Assembly (NCBI GenBank): GCA_003838145.1
Contig: QYZZ01000125.1
Location: 1-33,560 of the forward strand
Reading direction: 5' to 3'
DNA: 33,560 nucleotides
DNA from: Tindallia sp. MSAO_Bac2
GTDB lineage: Bacteria; Bacillota; Clostridia; Peptostreptococcales; Tindalliaceae
Numbering within the stretch: position 1 is the first letter of the stretch; each line of letters opens with the position of its first letter. A program made the position numbers and the translations under genes. The notes beneath the pieces were generated by a model. That model was not told the origin of the DNA and searched no databases. It worked only from the letters and a program-made list of their open reading frames with translations. Below are positions 24,496 through 32,790 of the stretch, piece by piece.

Positions 24496-25970
24496 TTGGA
24501 CGCCTCCTTTCCGATAGTGTTTCTAAGATCAAGATTAAGACTCTTTTCCAGCTGATAAGCTGCCCGAAGTAATGTCTGTTCACCAAAATGCCTTCCGATC
24601 AGCTGCATTCCCACTGGAAGACCTTCCTTGCTGAATCCACAGGGCAGCGAAATAGCCGGCAGTTCTGCCAGATTTACATCAACGGTATACACATCTCCCA
24701 GATACATTGCCAGTGGGTCATCAATTTTTTCGCCTTGGACAAAGGGAAGAATTGGCGATACCGGCCCGAGGACAATATCGTACTGCCGGAATATATCTTC
24801 AAATTGCTGGCGTATCATTTTTCTCAGCTTTTGAGCCCTTTGATAATAGGCGTCATAGTATCCGGAGGACAACGCATAAGTACCCAGCATAATGCGGCGT
24901 TTCACTTCTTGACCAAAGGCCTCGGAGCGGCTGTTAACCATCAGCTCCTCCAGCGTTTCGAAACTTTCAGGCCGATGTCCGTAGCGAACACCATCAAACC
25001 TGGCCAGATTAGAACTGGCTTCGGCCGAAGAAATTAAGTAGTACGCAGACAGACCTGCTGCAGAATAAGGAAGGGATACTGACTCCACCGTTGCACCAAG
25101 GGATTTAAGCTCTGCAGCAGTCTTTATAAGTGTTTCGTTTATTTCCGGATTCAGTCCTTCCTGCTGGTATTCTACCGGCAAAGCTACCTTAAGCCCTTTA
25201 AGGCTTTCTTCCATTCCCACAGTATAAGATCCCTTCTGATCTGCACGGAGGCTGGTAGCATCTAGGGCATCGTAACCAACCAGTGCATCCAGTGCCAAGC
25301 CACTGTCTTCCACATTTCTTGTCAATGGTCCTATCTGATCCAAAGAAGAAGCAAAAGCTACCAGTCCATAACGCGATACAAGCCCATAAGTCGGCTTAAG
25401 ACCTACCACACCACAGAATGCCGCCGGCTGACGAATGGAACCACCGGTATCTGACCCCAGCGCCAGAGAAACAGTTTCAGCTGCAACTGCAGCTGCAGAA
25501 CCTCCGGAAGATCCTCCGGGAACCCGCTGCAGATCCCAAGGATTTCCGGTTGTTTTAAAAGCAGAGTTTTCTGTGGATGATCCCATGGCAAATTCATCCA
25601 TATTCGTTTTTCCAATGATAATACCGTCCGCTTCACGAACCTGCCGCACAACGGTAGCATCATATGGCGGCACGAAGTCCTTAAGCATTTTCGATGCACA
25701 GGTAGTCAGAACCCCGTCGGTGCAGATATTATCCTTTATGGCCAAAGGAACACCAGCCAATGCGCCGGTTTTTTCTCCCCGGCTTCTTTTGGCATCTATT
25801 TTTTCTGCCTGTTCCATTGCTTCATCCTGGCATAGATGCAGGTATGCATTTACTTTTCCATCCGTAACATCGATTCTCCGAAAAGCATCTTCCACTAATT
25901 CTTTGGCAGAAGCCTCTCCTTTCAGCCACAAATCACGCTGGTATTTTAAATTTGTCATTTCAATTGACAT
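24492..25970 (-). CDS. gatA: Asp-tRNA(Asn)/Glu-tRNA(Gln) amidotransferase subunit A
   Basis: This 492-residue amidase releases ammonia from glutamine for GatB. The amidase-signature catalytic triad is Lys79 (in LAIKDN), Ser154 (in PGGSSGGS) and Ser178 (in DTGGSIRQPA), the same numbers as in Staphylococcus aureus GatA. The length is standard. The ATG has a GGAGGT site. gatC lies 25 bases upstream and gatB overlaps by four bases. Confidence 0.97.
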   Translation of the reverse strand: MSIEMTNLKYQRDLWLKGEASAKELVEDAFRRIDVTDGKVNAYLHLCQDEAMEQAEKIDAKRSRGEKTGALAGVPLAIKDNICTDGVLTTCASKMLKDFVPPYDATVVRQVREADGIIIGKTNMDEFAMGSSTENSAFKTTGNPWDLQRVPGGSSGGSAAAVAAETVSLALGSDTGGSIRQPAAFCGVVGLKPTYGLVSRYGLVAFASSLDQIGPLTRNVEDSGLALDALVGYDALDATSLRADQKGSYTVGMEESLKGLKVALPVEYQQEGLNPEINETLIKTAAELKSLGATVESVSLPYSAAGLSAYYLISSAEASSNLARFDGVRYGHRPESFETLEELMVNSRSEAFGQEVKRRIMLGTYALSSGYYDAYYQRAQKLRKMIRQQFEDIFRQYDIVLGPVSPILPFVQGEKIDDPLAMYLGDVYTVDVNLAELPAISLPCGFSKEGLPVGMQLIGRHFGEQTLLRAAYQLEKSLNLDLRNTIGKEASK

Positions 25971-25995
25971 AAGTGACCTCCTTAATCTTTCGGCT

Positions 25996-26283
25996 TTATT
26001 CCAGAATTTTCGGAACCTGAATTAATCCATTTTTTAACGTTTTTGTATTTTGATAAAGCTTCTCCTGATCTCCAAACAATGTTGGATCGTCTTCACGGAG
26101 AGAAGAAGTTTGTTTTTCATCAAAGACGTTCACATCCACTTTTTCCACGTCATAACTGGCAATGACGGCAAAGTGCTCCAGTATATCATCAAATTCACGA
26201 GTGTATTGACTGATCTCATTTTCGCTCAGGTTAAGCTTTGCTAATTTTGCAATATACTTTACCTCTTCCGGTTTAATTTTCAT
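25996..26283 (-). CDS. gatC: Asp-tRNA(Asn)/Glu-tRNA(Gln) amidotransferase subunit C
   Basis: This 95-residue small subunit wraps around GatA and stabilises the GatAB complex. The opening KIKPEEVKYIAKLAKLNLSE and the end of the protein (GLIQVPKILE) are typical. Two ATGs in tandem follow GGAGGA; the inner one at 26283 has the better spacing (about 7 bases). The longer frame to 26364 would run into aspS and is not credible. It lies 14 bases after the aspS stop. Confidence 0.95.
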   Translation of the reverse strand: MKIKPEEVKYIAKLAKLNLSENEISQYTREFDDILEHFAVIASYDVEKVDVNVFDEKQTSSLREDDPTLFGDQEKLYQNTKTLKNGLIQVPKILE

Positions 26284-26297
26284 CATCTCTTCCTCCT

Positions 26298-27584
26298 TTA
26301 TGGGGTGATTCTTTTCATATCTCTTGGCAGTAACGTCGCTTCCCGGATGTTTTCCAGCTGACAAAATTTCATTGTGAGTCTTTCAAGCCCAATGGCCAGT
26401 CCACCATGTGGAGGCATTCCATATCGAAAGGTTTCCAGATAAAAGTCAAAATCCTCCGGGTTCAGGCCAAAGGCAATCATGTTATCTGTCAATTGTATAT
26501 AATCATGAATCCGTTGCCCTCCTGTTGTTATTTCCAGCCCTCTGAAAATAAGGTCAAAACTCCTGGTAAGTTCAGGCTCATCCCTTACCGGCATCGTATA
26601 AACAGGTCGTTTGCTGGCCGGATATCGTGTCAGAAAAACAAAATCACTGTCATATTTTTCTTTTATATATTTTGAGAAAAGAATTTCACCTTCAGCATCC
26701 AAGTTACCTAAGGGCGACTTCTTGTTATATTCTTCCAGCAAAATTTCTCTTGCTTTTTCCAGTTCAATCCGTGGAATACTGGTAATAACTGGAAGTTCAA
26801 CCTGAAGCAGCTCCAGCTCTTTTTTGCAGTTTTTGTTTAAGTGGTTCAGGATGTACTTCAGAAGATCCTCTTCAAGATCCATAATATCATTTTCATCTTC
26901 AATAAAGCCCATTTCTATGTCCAAGCTAACATATTCGTTGAGATGGCGCCAGGTATTATGCAGTTCAGCCCGATACGCATGTCCGATTTCAAATACTCTC
27001 TCAAACCCTGCTCCCACCATCATTTGTTTATAAAACTGAGGGCTTTGCGCCAGAAAGGCACGGGTATCAAAGTATTTTACAGTGAACATCTCTGAGCCAC
27101 CTTCGGTACCGGAAGAAATAATTTTTGGAGTGTGAATTTCCGAAAAATCATTCTCCTTCAGATATTCACTGAAAGCTGCTACTATTTCGTTTTGAATGGT
27201 GAAAGGCGCTCTGGTTTTGGGGTTTCTCAGACTGATTGTCCGATGATTCAACTGGGTTTCCAGATGAACACCTTCTTCCCGGTTTACAGCAAAGGGCAGT
27301 TTGTCATAATGTGCCTGACCTACAATTCTAATGCCATCCACTTTTATTTCCACGCCTCCGATGGCTTTAGGGTTTTCTGCCACTGTCCCCGTTACTTCCA
27401 AGGCCATTTCCAACCTTAACCCTTCTTTTTGCCTTTCATCCAGAACAAGCTGTACAAGCCCTGTTTTGTCACGGAGCGTTACAAAAACAATGCGACCAAG
27501 ATCATGAATTCGATGAATCCATCCTTTCACCAATACCTTCTGTTGCTGCATACTTTCCAGATCTCTTACATAATAACGTTTCAT
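26298..27584 (-). CDS. aspS: Aspartyl-tRNA synthetase, archaeal type, predicted non-discriminating
   Basis: This 428-residue class IIb synthetase is short and lacks the bacterial GAD insertion, so it is the archaeal-type AspRS found beside a second AspRS or with GatCAB in some bacteria. The OB-fold anticodon domain shows VKGWIHRIHDLGRIVF. His24 stands where discriminating archaeal enzymes carry Trp, as in non-discriminating enzymes that also charge tRNA-Asn. Motif 2 is around FEIGHAYRAELHNTWRHL and motif 3 is GGLAIGLERLTM. The ATG at 27584 follows GAGAGGAG; the earlier frame start is not supported. Aspartyl-tRNA(Asn) would be amidated by the GatCAB encoded downstream. The Asn T-box upstream fits this role. 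Confidence 0.93.
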   Translation of the reverse strand: MKRYYVRDLESMQQQKVLVKGWIHRIHDLGRIVFVTLRDKTGLVQLVLDERQKEGLRLEMALEVTGTVAENPKAIGGVEIKVDGIRIVGQAHYDKLPFAVNREEGVHLETQLNHRTISLRNPKTRAPFTIQNEIVAAFSEYLKENDFSEIHTPKIISSGTEGGSEMFTVKYFDTRAFLAQSPQFYKQMMVGAGFERVFEIGHAYRAELHNTWRHLNEYVSLDIEMGFIEDENDIMDLEEDLLKYILNHLNKNCKKELELLQVELPVITSIPRIELEKAREILLEEYNKKSPLGNLDAEGEILFSKYIKEKYDSDFVFLTRYPASKRPVYTMPVRDEPELTRSFDLIFRGLEITTGGQRIHDYIQLTDNMIAFGLNPEDFDFYLETFRYGMPPHGGLAIGLERLTMKFCQLENIREATLLPRDMKRITP

Positions 27585-27612
27585 TTGCAATCTCCTCTCT
27601 ATTATTCCATAC

Positions 27613-27659
27613 AAAAAACCCGTCTCTGATCAGCAATAAATGCTGATACAGGGACGGGT
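27613..27659 (-). terminator. T-box leader terminator
   Basis: CCCGTC (27654-27659 region) pairs with GACGGG, extended by ATCAGCA with TGCTGAT, and on the minus strand is followed by six T (27618-27613). It lies between the T-box sequence and the aspS ribosome binding site. Confidence 0.9.
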
Positions 27660-27918
27660 ATATATTCCGCGGTGCCACCCTTGTTAGCCTAAAAAAGACT
27701 CGCTTCATTAATCGTACGGAAAGACTTTTCTTTCGATACTTACTCCCTGTATCGGAGGAGAACCGTCCAAGTCTACTTGAGTCCCAGAGTCTGCACTCTG
27801 TTCTTCTTTCGGTCGGATGCTCCCGGGTGTTTTTCCATCCAGTTCACCTGCCGATCTCACACCACCACCGGCTCGCTAGTAGGTTTAAATGAATGTACTC
27901 TCCCGTTCTTCGCATTAA
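27613..27918 (-). promoter_or_regulatory. T-box leader, tRNA-Asn (AAC specifier), controlling aspS-gatCAB
   Basis: The minus strand carries the T-box motif AAGGGTGGCACCGCGG (27682-27667). Its UGGC bulge can pair with a GCCA acceptor end, i.e. a tRNA with G73. Stem I begins around 27918 with GGGAGAGTA. On the other side, after the GGATG upper strand, comes GAAA-AAC-A-CCCG (27835-27824), the arrangement seen in glyQS leaders (GAAA-GGC-A). The specifier codon is therefore AAC (27831-27829), Asn. Uncharged tRNA-Asn should promote read-through into aspS and gatCAB. Confidence 0.92.
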
Positions 27919-27936
27919 TTATCTTAATTTTTACTA

Positions 27937-27964
27937 ATTATATCACTTTTTCCAAACAATGCAA
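27937..27964 (-). promoter_or_regulatory. Sigma-A promoter of the T-box-aspS-gatCAB operon
   Basis: On the minus strand TTGCAT (27959-27964), a 16-base spacer and a perfect TATAAT (27937-27942) preceded by TGA (extended -10) start the leader about 20 bases past the protease gene stop. Confidence 0.8.
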
Positions 27965-27984
27965 CCCCTGTTTACGGATTATAT

Positions 27985-28878
27985 TTACGGGTTAATCCAA
28001 TGAGGATTGTTATCTATCAGCCTCTTGATATCACTGGAAGATATTGCGAAATTAAGGTTTTCTGACTCGTCAATTTTAAAAGTTGTCAGTCCCACCAGTT
28101 CACCTTTCATATTCAACAGCGCTCCTCCAGAATTCCCCGGGGAAATAGGTGCCGTAATCTGTATAAGTGTTTGACCTTCACTTTCTCTTATCCCGGATAC
28201 AATTCCATCGGACACAGAATTGATGAGTCCTCTCGGACTTCCTATGGTAACTATTTTCTGCCCGGCACTAACGGATGAAACCGACCCCAGCGGTATTGGA
28301 TTCAAATCCATTTCATCCCGGTTTTTGAGTTGCAACACTGCCAGGTCCTGCTGCAAATCATAACCGAGCAGCATTAAATCTCTTTCCACTACCAGACCTC
28401 CGGTTGATTCAAACTGAGCCTTCGCCATATACGGTGAAGATTCTATCACGTGGAAATTTGTTACAATATGTCCATGAGAACTTATGAGAACACCCGAACC
28501 CTGATTTTCACCAGCTTCTATCTTTACAACGCTTTCCTTTAATGCCGCCACCTGCTCAATGCTTCTTTCCATTGGTGAATCCAGAGTCTTATAAGCTGAC
28601 ACCCGTTCAATTGAAGGTGCTTCCAAAACCGGCTCTTCCCCATTTTCAGCATGATGCTCATCCGCAGATGCAGCCCTTTCTTCAGCTTCCACTTCCACAC
28701 CTGTTTCAGTCGGAAGGGAAGCCGTTTCAGGATGCTCATGACGGAAGTACTGAAACAAAAGAAATCCTGCCGTTCCGTATACAAAAAGAAGCATGAAAGT
28801 AATCCCGGCTATCATGGTTATCGCCAGGGATTTTGATATTTTTTTGTTTTGGGGTTTCTTATCTTCCTTTTTTGCCAT
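27985..28878 (-). CDS. Membrane-anchored HtrA-type trypsin-like serine protease without PDZ domain
   Basis: This 297-residue protein has a basic cytoplasmic N-terminus, one membrane segment (about 18-44), a low-complexity acidic linker (50-110) and an extracellular chymotrypsin-fold domain. The catalytic triad reads His143 (GHIVTNFHVIE), Asp178 (QQDLAVLQLK) and Ser250 (SPGNSGGAL), so activity is likely. It ends right after the protease domain, whereas classical DegP/HtrA proteins carry one or two PDZ domains. The probable role is surface protein quality control or processing. The ATG follows a GTGGTGAT site. It lies 61 bases after the HD-GYP gene; a TATAAA-like -10 exists in that gap but has no clear -35. 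Confidence 0.88.
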   Translation of the reverse strand: MAKKEDKKPQNKKISKSLAITMIAGITFMLLFVYGTAGFLLFQYFRHEHPETASLPTETGVEVEAEERAASADEHHAENGEEPVLEAPSIERVSAYKTLDSPMERSIEQVAALKESVVKIEAGENQGSGVLISSHGHIVTNFHVIESSPYMAKAQFESTGGLVVERDLMLLGYDLQQDLAVLQLKNRDEMDLNPIPLGSVSSVSAGQKIVTIGSPRGLINSVSDGIVSGIRESEGQTLIQITAPISPGNSGGALLNMKGELVGLTTFKIDESENLNFAISSSDIKRLIDNNPHWINP

Positions 28879-28939
28879 TCCATCACCACTTCACAAAGGT
28901 TTTGATTTCTGCTGTTATTTTATACACTTTTATCTAGTA

Positions 28940-30013
28940 TTATATATGATCTCCCGGATCTTTCAAAGTTTTGATTATCGTAAAGCTTCTTTTTTCAAGC
29001 AAGTTTATATGTTTTCCGCGAAGTGGTCCGTTAACTGCTTTAATAACCGGCCTGGTATGATAGGGAGTGTTGGTTTTAATAACCACGGCTGAACTTCCAT
29101 CATTCATTTCAACCAGTGTATTAATTGGATATGGATTTATATTCCGGATAAATTCTTTTACCAGCTTAGGGTTAAATTGGGTGCCTGCCTGCGACATGAT
29201 GAACTCATGCACCTCTGAAACAGAGTAGGCTTTTCTGTAAGGTCGTTCATTGATCATGGAATCGAAAGTGTCTGCCAACCCAATAATTTGGGCATTTTCG
29301 TCGATTTTATCGCCTTCTTTTTCATTAGGATAACCACTGCCATCCCAGCGTTCATGATGCTCTAATATTGCCCGGAGAATGCTTTGGTCAAGATTAGCAT
29401 TGTCCTTCAGAAACAGATAGCTTTTAAGGGGATGGCTTTTGATAATTTGATATTCATCTTTAGAGAGCCGCTGTTTTTCCATTATTTCCAGTGGAATAAA
29501 CAGCATACCAATATCATGAAATATCGCCGCTCTCCCAAGAGATTTCAATTGAGTTTTCGAAATACCCAGGCTGGTTCCCAGCAACATGGCGTTGATCATC
29601 ACACCCACAGAGTGCTGATACAGGTATTCGTAAGCAGTCCTCATATTTGCCAGCTTTTCCATAACCGCTTCTTCTTTCAGAAAATCCTCCACCACCGAAG
29701 TCATCATCGCTCTTACTTCATAAATTTTAAATTCCTGATTTGCATCAGAGTCAGTTCCCCTGATTCTAACTAACTGTCTCATCTGAGCAGATAATTTTTC
29801 CTGAATCTCCGGTCTGATTATTTCCTGCTTCTGGTAATCCAGCATGCGAGGATACACCCGGATCGTTTCAACGCCTTCCATGTACATTTGTGTTCTGTTA
29901 AAAATAGTTACAGCAGTCCCCGGAGGATAAATCATTTTTCCCTGCCGGTCATAAACAGGGTCTGCCAGAATACTGTTTTCTTCAGCATAGTTAGCTTTAA
30001 CTTCTTTTATCAT
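28940..30013 (-). CDS. HD-GYP domain cyclic di-GMP phosphodiesterase
   Basis: This 357-residue cytoplasmic protein probably hydrolyses c-di-GMP. An N-terminal module (about 10-58, NSILADPVYDRQGKMIYPPG) precedes a helical region and the HD-GYP domain (about 125-290). It has FHDIGM (His166-Asp167), HHERWDGSGYP (GYP 227-229) and LADTFDSMINERPYR, so the catalytic signature is intact. A beta-rich C-terminal extension of about 60 residues follows, as in other clostridial relatives. The ATG at 30013 has GGAG 10 bases upstream; TTG and ATG codons slightly upstream overlap that site. Its own promoter overlaps the terminator of the adjacent diguanylate cyclase gene. Confidence 0.9.
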   Translation of the reverse strand: MIKEVKANYAEENSILADPVYDRQGKMIYPPGTAVTIFNRTQMYMEGVETIRVYPRMLDYQKQEIIRPEIQEKLSAQMRQLVRIRGTDSDANQEFKIYEVRAMMTSVVEDFLKEEAVMEKLANMRTAYEYLYQHSVGVMINAMLLGTSLGISKTQLKSLGRAAIFHDIGMLFIPLEIMEKQRLSKDEYQIIKSHPLKSYLFLKDNANLDQSILRAILEHHERWDGSGYPNEKEGDKIDENAQIIGLADTFDSMINERPYRKAYSVSEVHEFIMSQAGTQFNPKLVKEFIRNINPYPINTLVEMNDGSSAVVIKTNTPYHTRPVIKAVNGPLRGKHINLLEKRSFTIIKTLKDPGDHI

Positions 30014-30057
30014 AGTTTCCATCTCCAACGGTGTACTTAAAGCAACGCCTCCGTATA

Positions 30058-30086
30058 ATTATATCGAAATAAAGTGCATCTGTCGA
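30058..30086 (-). promoter_or_regulatory. Sigma-A promoter of the HD-GYP gene
   Basis: On the minus strand TCGACA (30081-30086), a 17-base spacer and TATAAT (30058-30063) are found. The -35 lies in the loop and stem of the cyclase terminator. Confidence 0.75.
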
Positions 30087-30093
30087 TGCACTT
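30067..30093 (-). terminator. Terminator of the GGDEF gene
   Basis: AAGTGCATC (30072-30080) pairs perfectly with GATGCACTT (30085-30093) across a 4-base loop, followed on the minus strand by TATTTCG. It starts 4 bases past the cyclase stop. Confidence 0.85.
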
Positions 30094-30096
30094 TTC

Positions 30097-31287
30097 TCAG
30101 AATACTTCATAATGAGAAACCGAATTGCCACCTTTTTCTTTTGACCGATAAAGCCCCTGGTCAGCTTTTTGAATTAATTCCATTACAGTCTCGCCATCTT
30201 CCGGGAAAACTGCAATGCCAATAGAAATAGTAAAGTGGGGATCTTTTGTGCTGCTGACTTTTTCCAACAGACGATCTGCTACCAGTCTGCTTTCAGCTAA
30301 ATTTAACTTTGGCAGCAACACAATGAATTCATCACCGCCATATCGGCCAAGATAGTCATATTCTCTGATCACACTGAGAGTTATGGAGGAAAGGGTTTTA
30401 AGTGCAATATCACCTTTTACATGACCGTATTCATCGTTAATTTTTTTAAACTTATCAATATCAAACATCAGGATCGTAAATGATGATCCATCATTTTGTC
30501 GTATCTGATTGTCAATAAAATCCATGATACTAATCCGATTAAAGGCGCCTGTCAGTCCATCTTTTCTGGCATTTTCCAAAATCCTTTGATGACTTCGAAT
30601 AATTTCGCTTTCCCTTTTCTTAGCCGCATGATCAGCTGTTTTTTTCAGCCGTCGCTGATAATTCTCCGTCAGGCTCTGAATCGACTTAATTTCTTTTTCC
30701 ATAGTGCTGGAAAAGTGCGTTAATACAAGGCTGTATCCAAGTATTTTTAAAAGTAGTGACACCTCCGGGACATACAGAGATCCCTGAAAAAACTGCACCG
30801 TATACGCTAAAACCAGCATCAGAAGACCATAATGAAATCTGTTAAACACTTCTTTCTTACTCCGCATTTTCACTGCAGTGATAATAAATGGAATCCATAA
30901 AAACCATAAAGCCCTCCGATGATCCACCAAACCGATGTATTCAGCAACAAACCTGTTGGCTGACCAGAATACGATTATGCTTGAAATAGCTGCCATCACC
31001 AAAAGAAATAACGGGTTTGTATTTTTGCGGATCACTTCCAGATATATCAGCATCAATGCAGCAACCAGAAGTGTTTCTGCCATCCAGTAAACGTGCTCAA
31101 TCCGCAAGCCCGGAGTCAGCAATAGTCCGTTCATAAAATAGCCAATAAGCGGTATGGAAAAAACAGCGCCATATAATCGCTCTCTTTTCTGTTGATAGGG
31201 GAAGTTTATTACCATTACTACTATTGCAAAGCTGACACTCAAAGAGTAAAGCCATAAAAATCGGTTTGCCACATTATAGTAGTCCAT
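30097..31287 (-). CDS. Membrane-bound GGDEF diguanylate cyclase
   Basis: This 396-residue protein makes c-di-GMP from two GTP. The first 195 residues hold about seven hydrophobic membrane segments with short loops, a sensor of no named family. A basic coiled-coil linker (about 195-240) leads to a GGDEF domain opening with DGLTGAFNR (243-251). The active site GGDEF at 317-321 is intact. The product-inhibition site RxxD (Arg308-Asp311) lies exactly five residues before it, so feedback control is expected. The ATG follows GGGGGGAAG. Tandem palindromes upstream (31371-31404) may regulate it. The phosphodiesterase gene is next downstream. Confidence 0.92.
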   Translation of the reverse strand: MDYYNVANRFLWLYSLSVSFAIVVMVINFPYQQKRERLYGAVFSIPLIGYFMNGLLLTPGLRIEHVYWMAETLLVAALMLIYLEVIRKNTNPLFLLVMAAISSIIVFWSANRFVAEYIGLVDHRRALWFLWIPFIITAVKMRSKKEVFNRFHYGLLMLVLAYTVQFFQGSLYVPEVSLLLKILGYSLVLTHFSSTMEKEIKSIQSLTENYQRRLKKTADHAAKKRESEIIRSHQRILENARKDGLTGAFNRISIMDFIDNQIRQNDGSSFTILMFDIDKFKKINDEYGHVKGDIALKTLSSITLSVIREYDYLGRYGGDEFIVLLPKLNLAESRLVADRLLEKVSSTKDPHFTISIGIAVFPEDGETVMELIQKADQGLYRSKEKGGNSVSHYEVF

Positions 31288-31370
31288 ATCTTCCCCCCAT
31301 TCTTATTTTGTCTCTAATCTCATTTATACCTATTTTATAGATTCTATAACCATAAACAGAATTCTATTGT

Positions 31371-31404
31371 GTGACCTTTAGGTTACCTGTGACCTTTAGG
31401 TTAC
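31371..31404. repeat. Tandem palindromic repeats upstream of the GGDEF gene
   Basis: GTGACCTTTAGGTTAC occurs at 31371-31386 and again at 31389-31404, an 18-bp period. Each copy is a near-perfect inverted repeat (GTGACC and GGTTAC around TTTA). The second copy covers the phoH stop codon. AT-rich -10-like sequences (TATAAA and GGTATAAAT on the minus strand) follow before the GGDEF ribosome binding site. A dimeric repressor or activator operator is likely; no terminator T-run is present. Confidence 0.6.
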
Positions 31405-32771
31405 ATGTTTTTTTCTGCTAGCTGGGCAAGAGGACTTCGTTCAACCTGTCTTAAAGTGATATGACCGGTAATTTCAAAGGGCTTCATACGGTCAACGGTA
31501 TAAACAAGACCGTTAGACTTGGAATCAACCAGTACATTGTCAATCTGATTATCAGAAGGATCTCCTATAAATAAAAACTTAGAACCTTCCCCAGCTCTCG
31601 TCAGCATCAATTTAGCCAGATGAGGCGTTGTTTCCTGGGCTTCATCCACAATTACCAGAGAATTCGCCAGGGTTCTCCCTCTCATATAGTTGAAGGTTTT
31701 CATTTCGAGAACACCAGCATCCATATAAGTGTTAATAAAATGCTCAACTGAAAAGTCCGGTTTCTCGCCTTTTGAGAAATGGCGAATATTGTCTTCTTTT
31801 TTGTTTTTCTGCTTCTGATCAAAAAGATTATCAACTGAGTCATACAGAGCCTGCATCCATGGTTTCAGCTTTTCACGCTCTTCCCCCGGCAAATATCCAA
31901 TATCATTTCCTGCCGGGACCACAGGGCGAACAAATATAATCTTTCTGAAAATATTCTTTTCCAGTACGCTCTGCAGGGCATAGGCAATGCTGAGAATGCT
32001 TTTTCCACTGCCGGCACCCCCCATGATGCTGGCAAAGTGAACTGTTGGATCGTGCAGTAACTCCATCGCCATTTTTTGTTCCCGGTTAATTGGTTTAAGC
32101 CCCCATGTATTCTCATTGGAGTATTCCAACGGTTGTATCAAATTGTTTTTCACTTTTGCGAGAATTTCATGACCGGACTGATCCTGGCTCTTGATATGAA
32201 AAAAATGATTGGGATAAACCGACTCCGGCAAGTTACCGGGTATTTCAAGGCCTCCGGAAAAAATTTTATTAATCTCATCCGACGGCATCATAAGCTCACT
32301 ATAACCCTGATAAAGGTCATCTGCGTGGATCTTGTCTGTTTCATAGTCCTGAACCGTAAGGCCAAGCGCATCCGCTTTAACCGTCATACACATATCCTTC
32401 GTTACAAGTATAGTTGGTCTTTCATTGTCCTTTTCAGCCACTGCTTTTGCAATAGAAAGGATTCGGTTGTCATTTTTTTTCGAGTCCATGCCTTCTGGCA
32501 GGTTTGTTATATCAACATAGTTCATTTCAATACGAATCAAACCACCAGATGGTAAACGAATTCCTTCAACAAAGTCTCCATATTGCCTGACCTTATTCAA
32601 CTCCTTCAGCACTTGTCTGGCATGGTAGCCCACCATCCCAGAAGCTTTCTTTAAACCATCCAGTTCTTCAACAGTAACCAGTGGTAAAATTAAATGGTTA
32701 TCCTGAAAATTGTACAGAAAAAGTGGATCGTGTATCATCACATTGGTATCAATCACATAGTTTTTTATCAT
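31401..32771 (-). CDS. PhoH family protein with N-terminal PIN domain (PhoH2/YlaK type)
   Basis: This 456-residue protein joins a PIN ribonuclease domain (about 1-140) to a PhoH helicase-like ATPase domain (about 225-450). PIN acidic residues are Asp8 (in VIDTNVMIHD), the Glu35-Glu36 pair, Asp101 and Asp126. The ATPase has Walker A GGAGSGKS (251-258), RPVVPAGNDIGYLPGE and Walker B LVIVDEAQE. Relatives act as ATP-dependent RNA helicase/RNases in RNA turnover or stress. The ATG has a GGAG site, 19 bases after the pcm stop, so the two genes are probably one operon. The stop lies in the second palindrome of the repeat upstream of the GGDEF gene. Confidence 0.92.
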   Translation of the reverse strand: MIKNYVIDTNVMIHDPLFLYNFQDNHLILPLVTVEELDGLKKASGMVGYHARQVLKELNKVRQYGDFVEGIRLPSGGLIRIEMNYVDITNLPEGMDSKKNDNRILSIAKAVAEKDNERPTILVTKDMCMTVKADALGLTVQDYETDKIHADDLYQGYSELMMPSDEINKIFSGGLEIPGNLPESVYPNHFFHIKSQDQSGHEILAKVKNNLIQPLEYSNENTWGLKPINREQKMAMELLHDPTVHFASIMGGAGSGKSILSIAYALQSVLEKNIFRKIIFVRPVVPAGNDIGYLPGEEREKLKPWMQALYDSVDNLFDQKQKNKKEDNIRHFSKGEKPDFSVEHFINTYMDAGVLEMKTFNYMRGRTLANSLVIVDEAQETTPHLAKLMLTRAGEGSKFLFIGDPSDNQIDNVLVDSKSNGLVYTVDRMKPFEITGHITLRQVERSPLAQLAEKNM

Positions 32772-32790
32772 CGCCGGGCTCCTTTACGAT

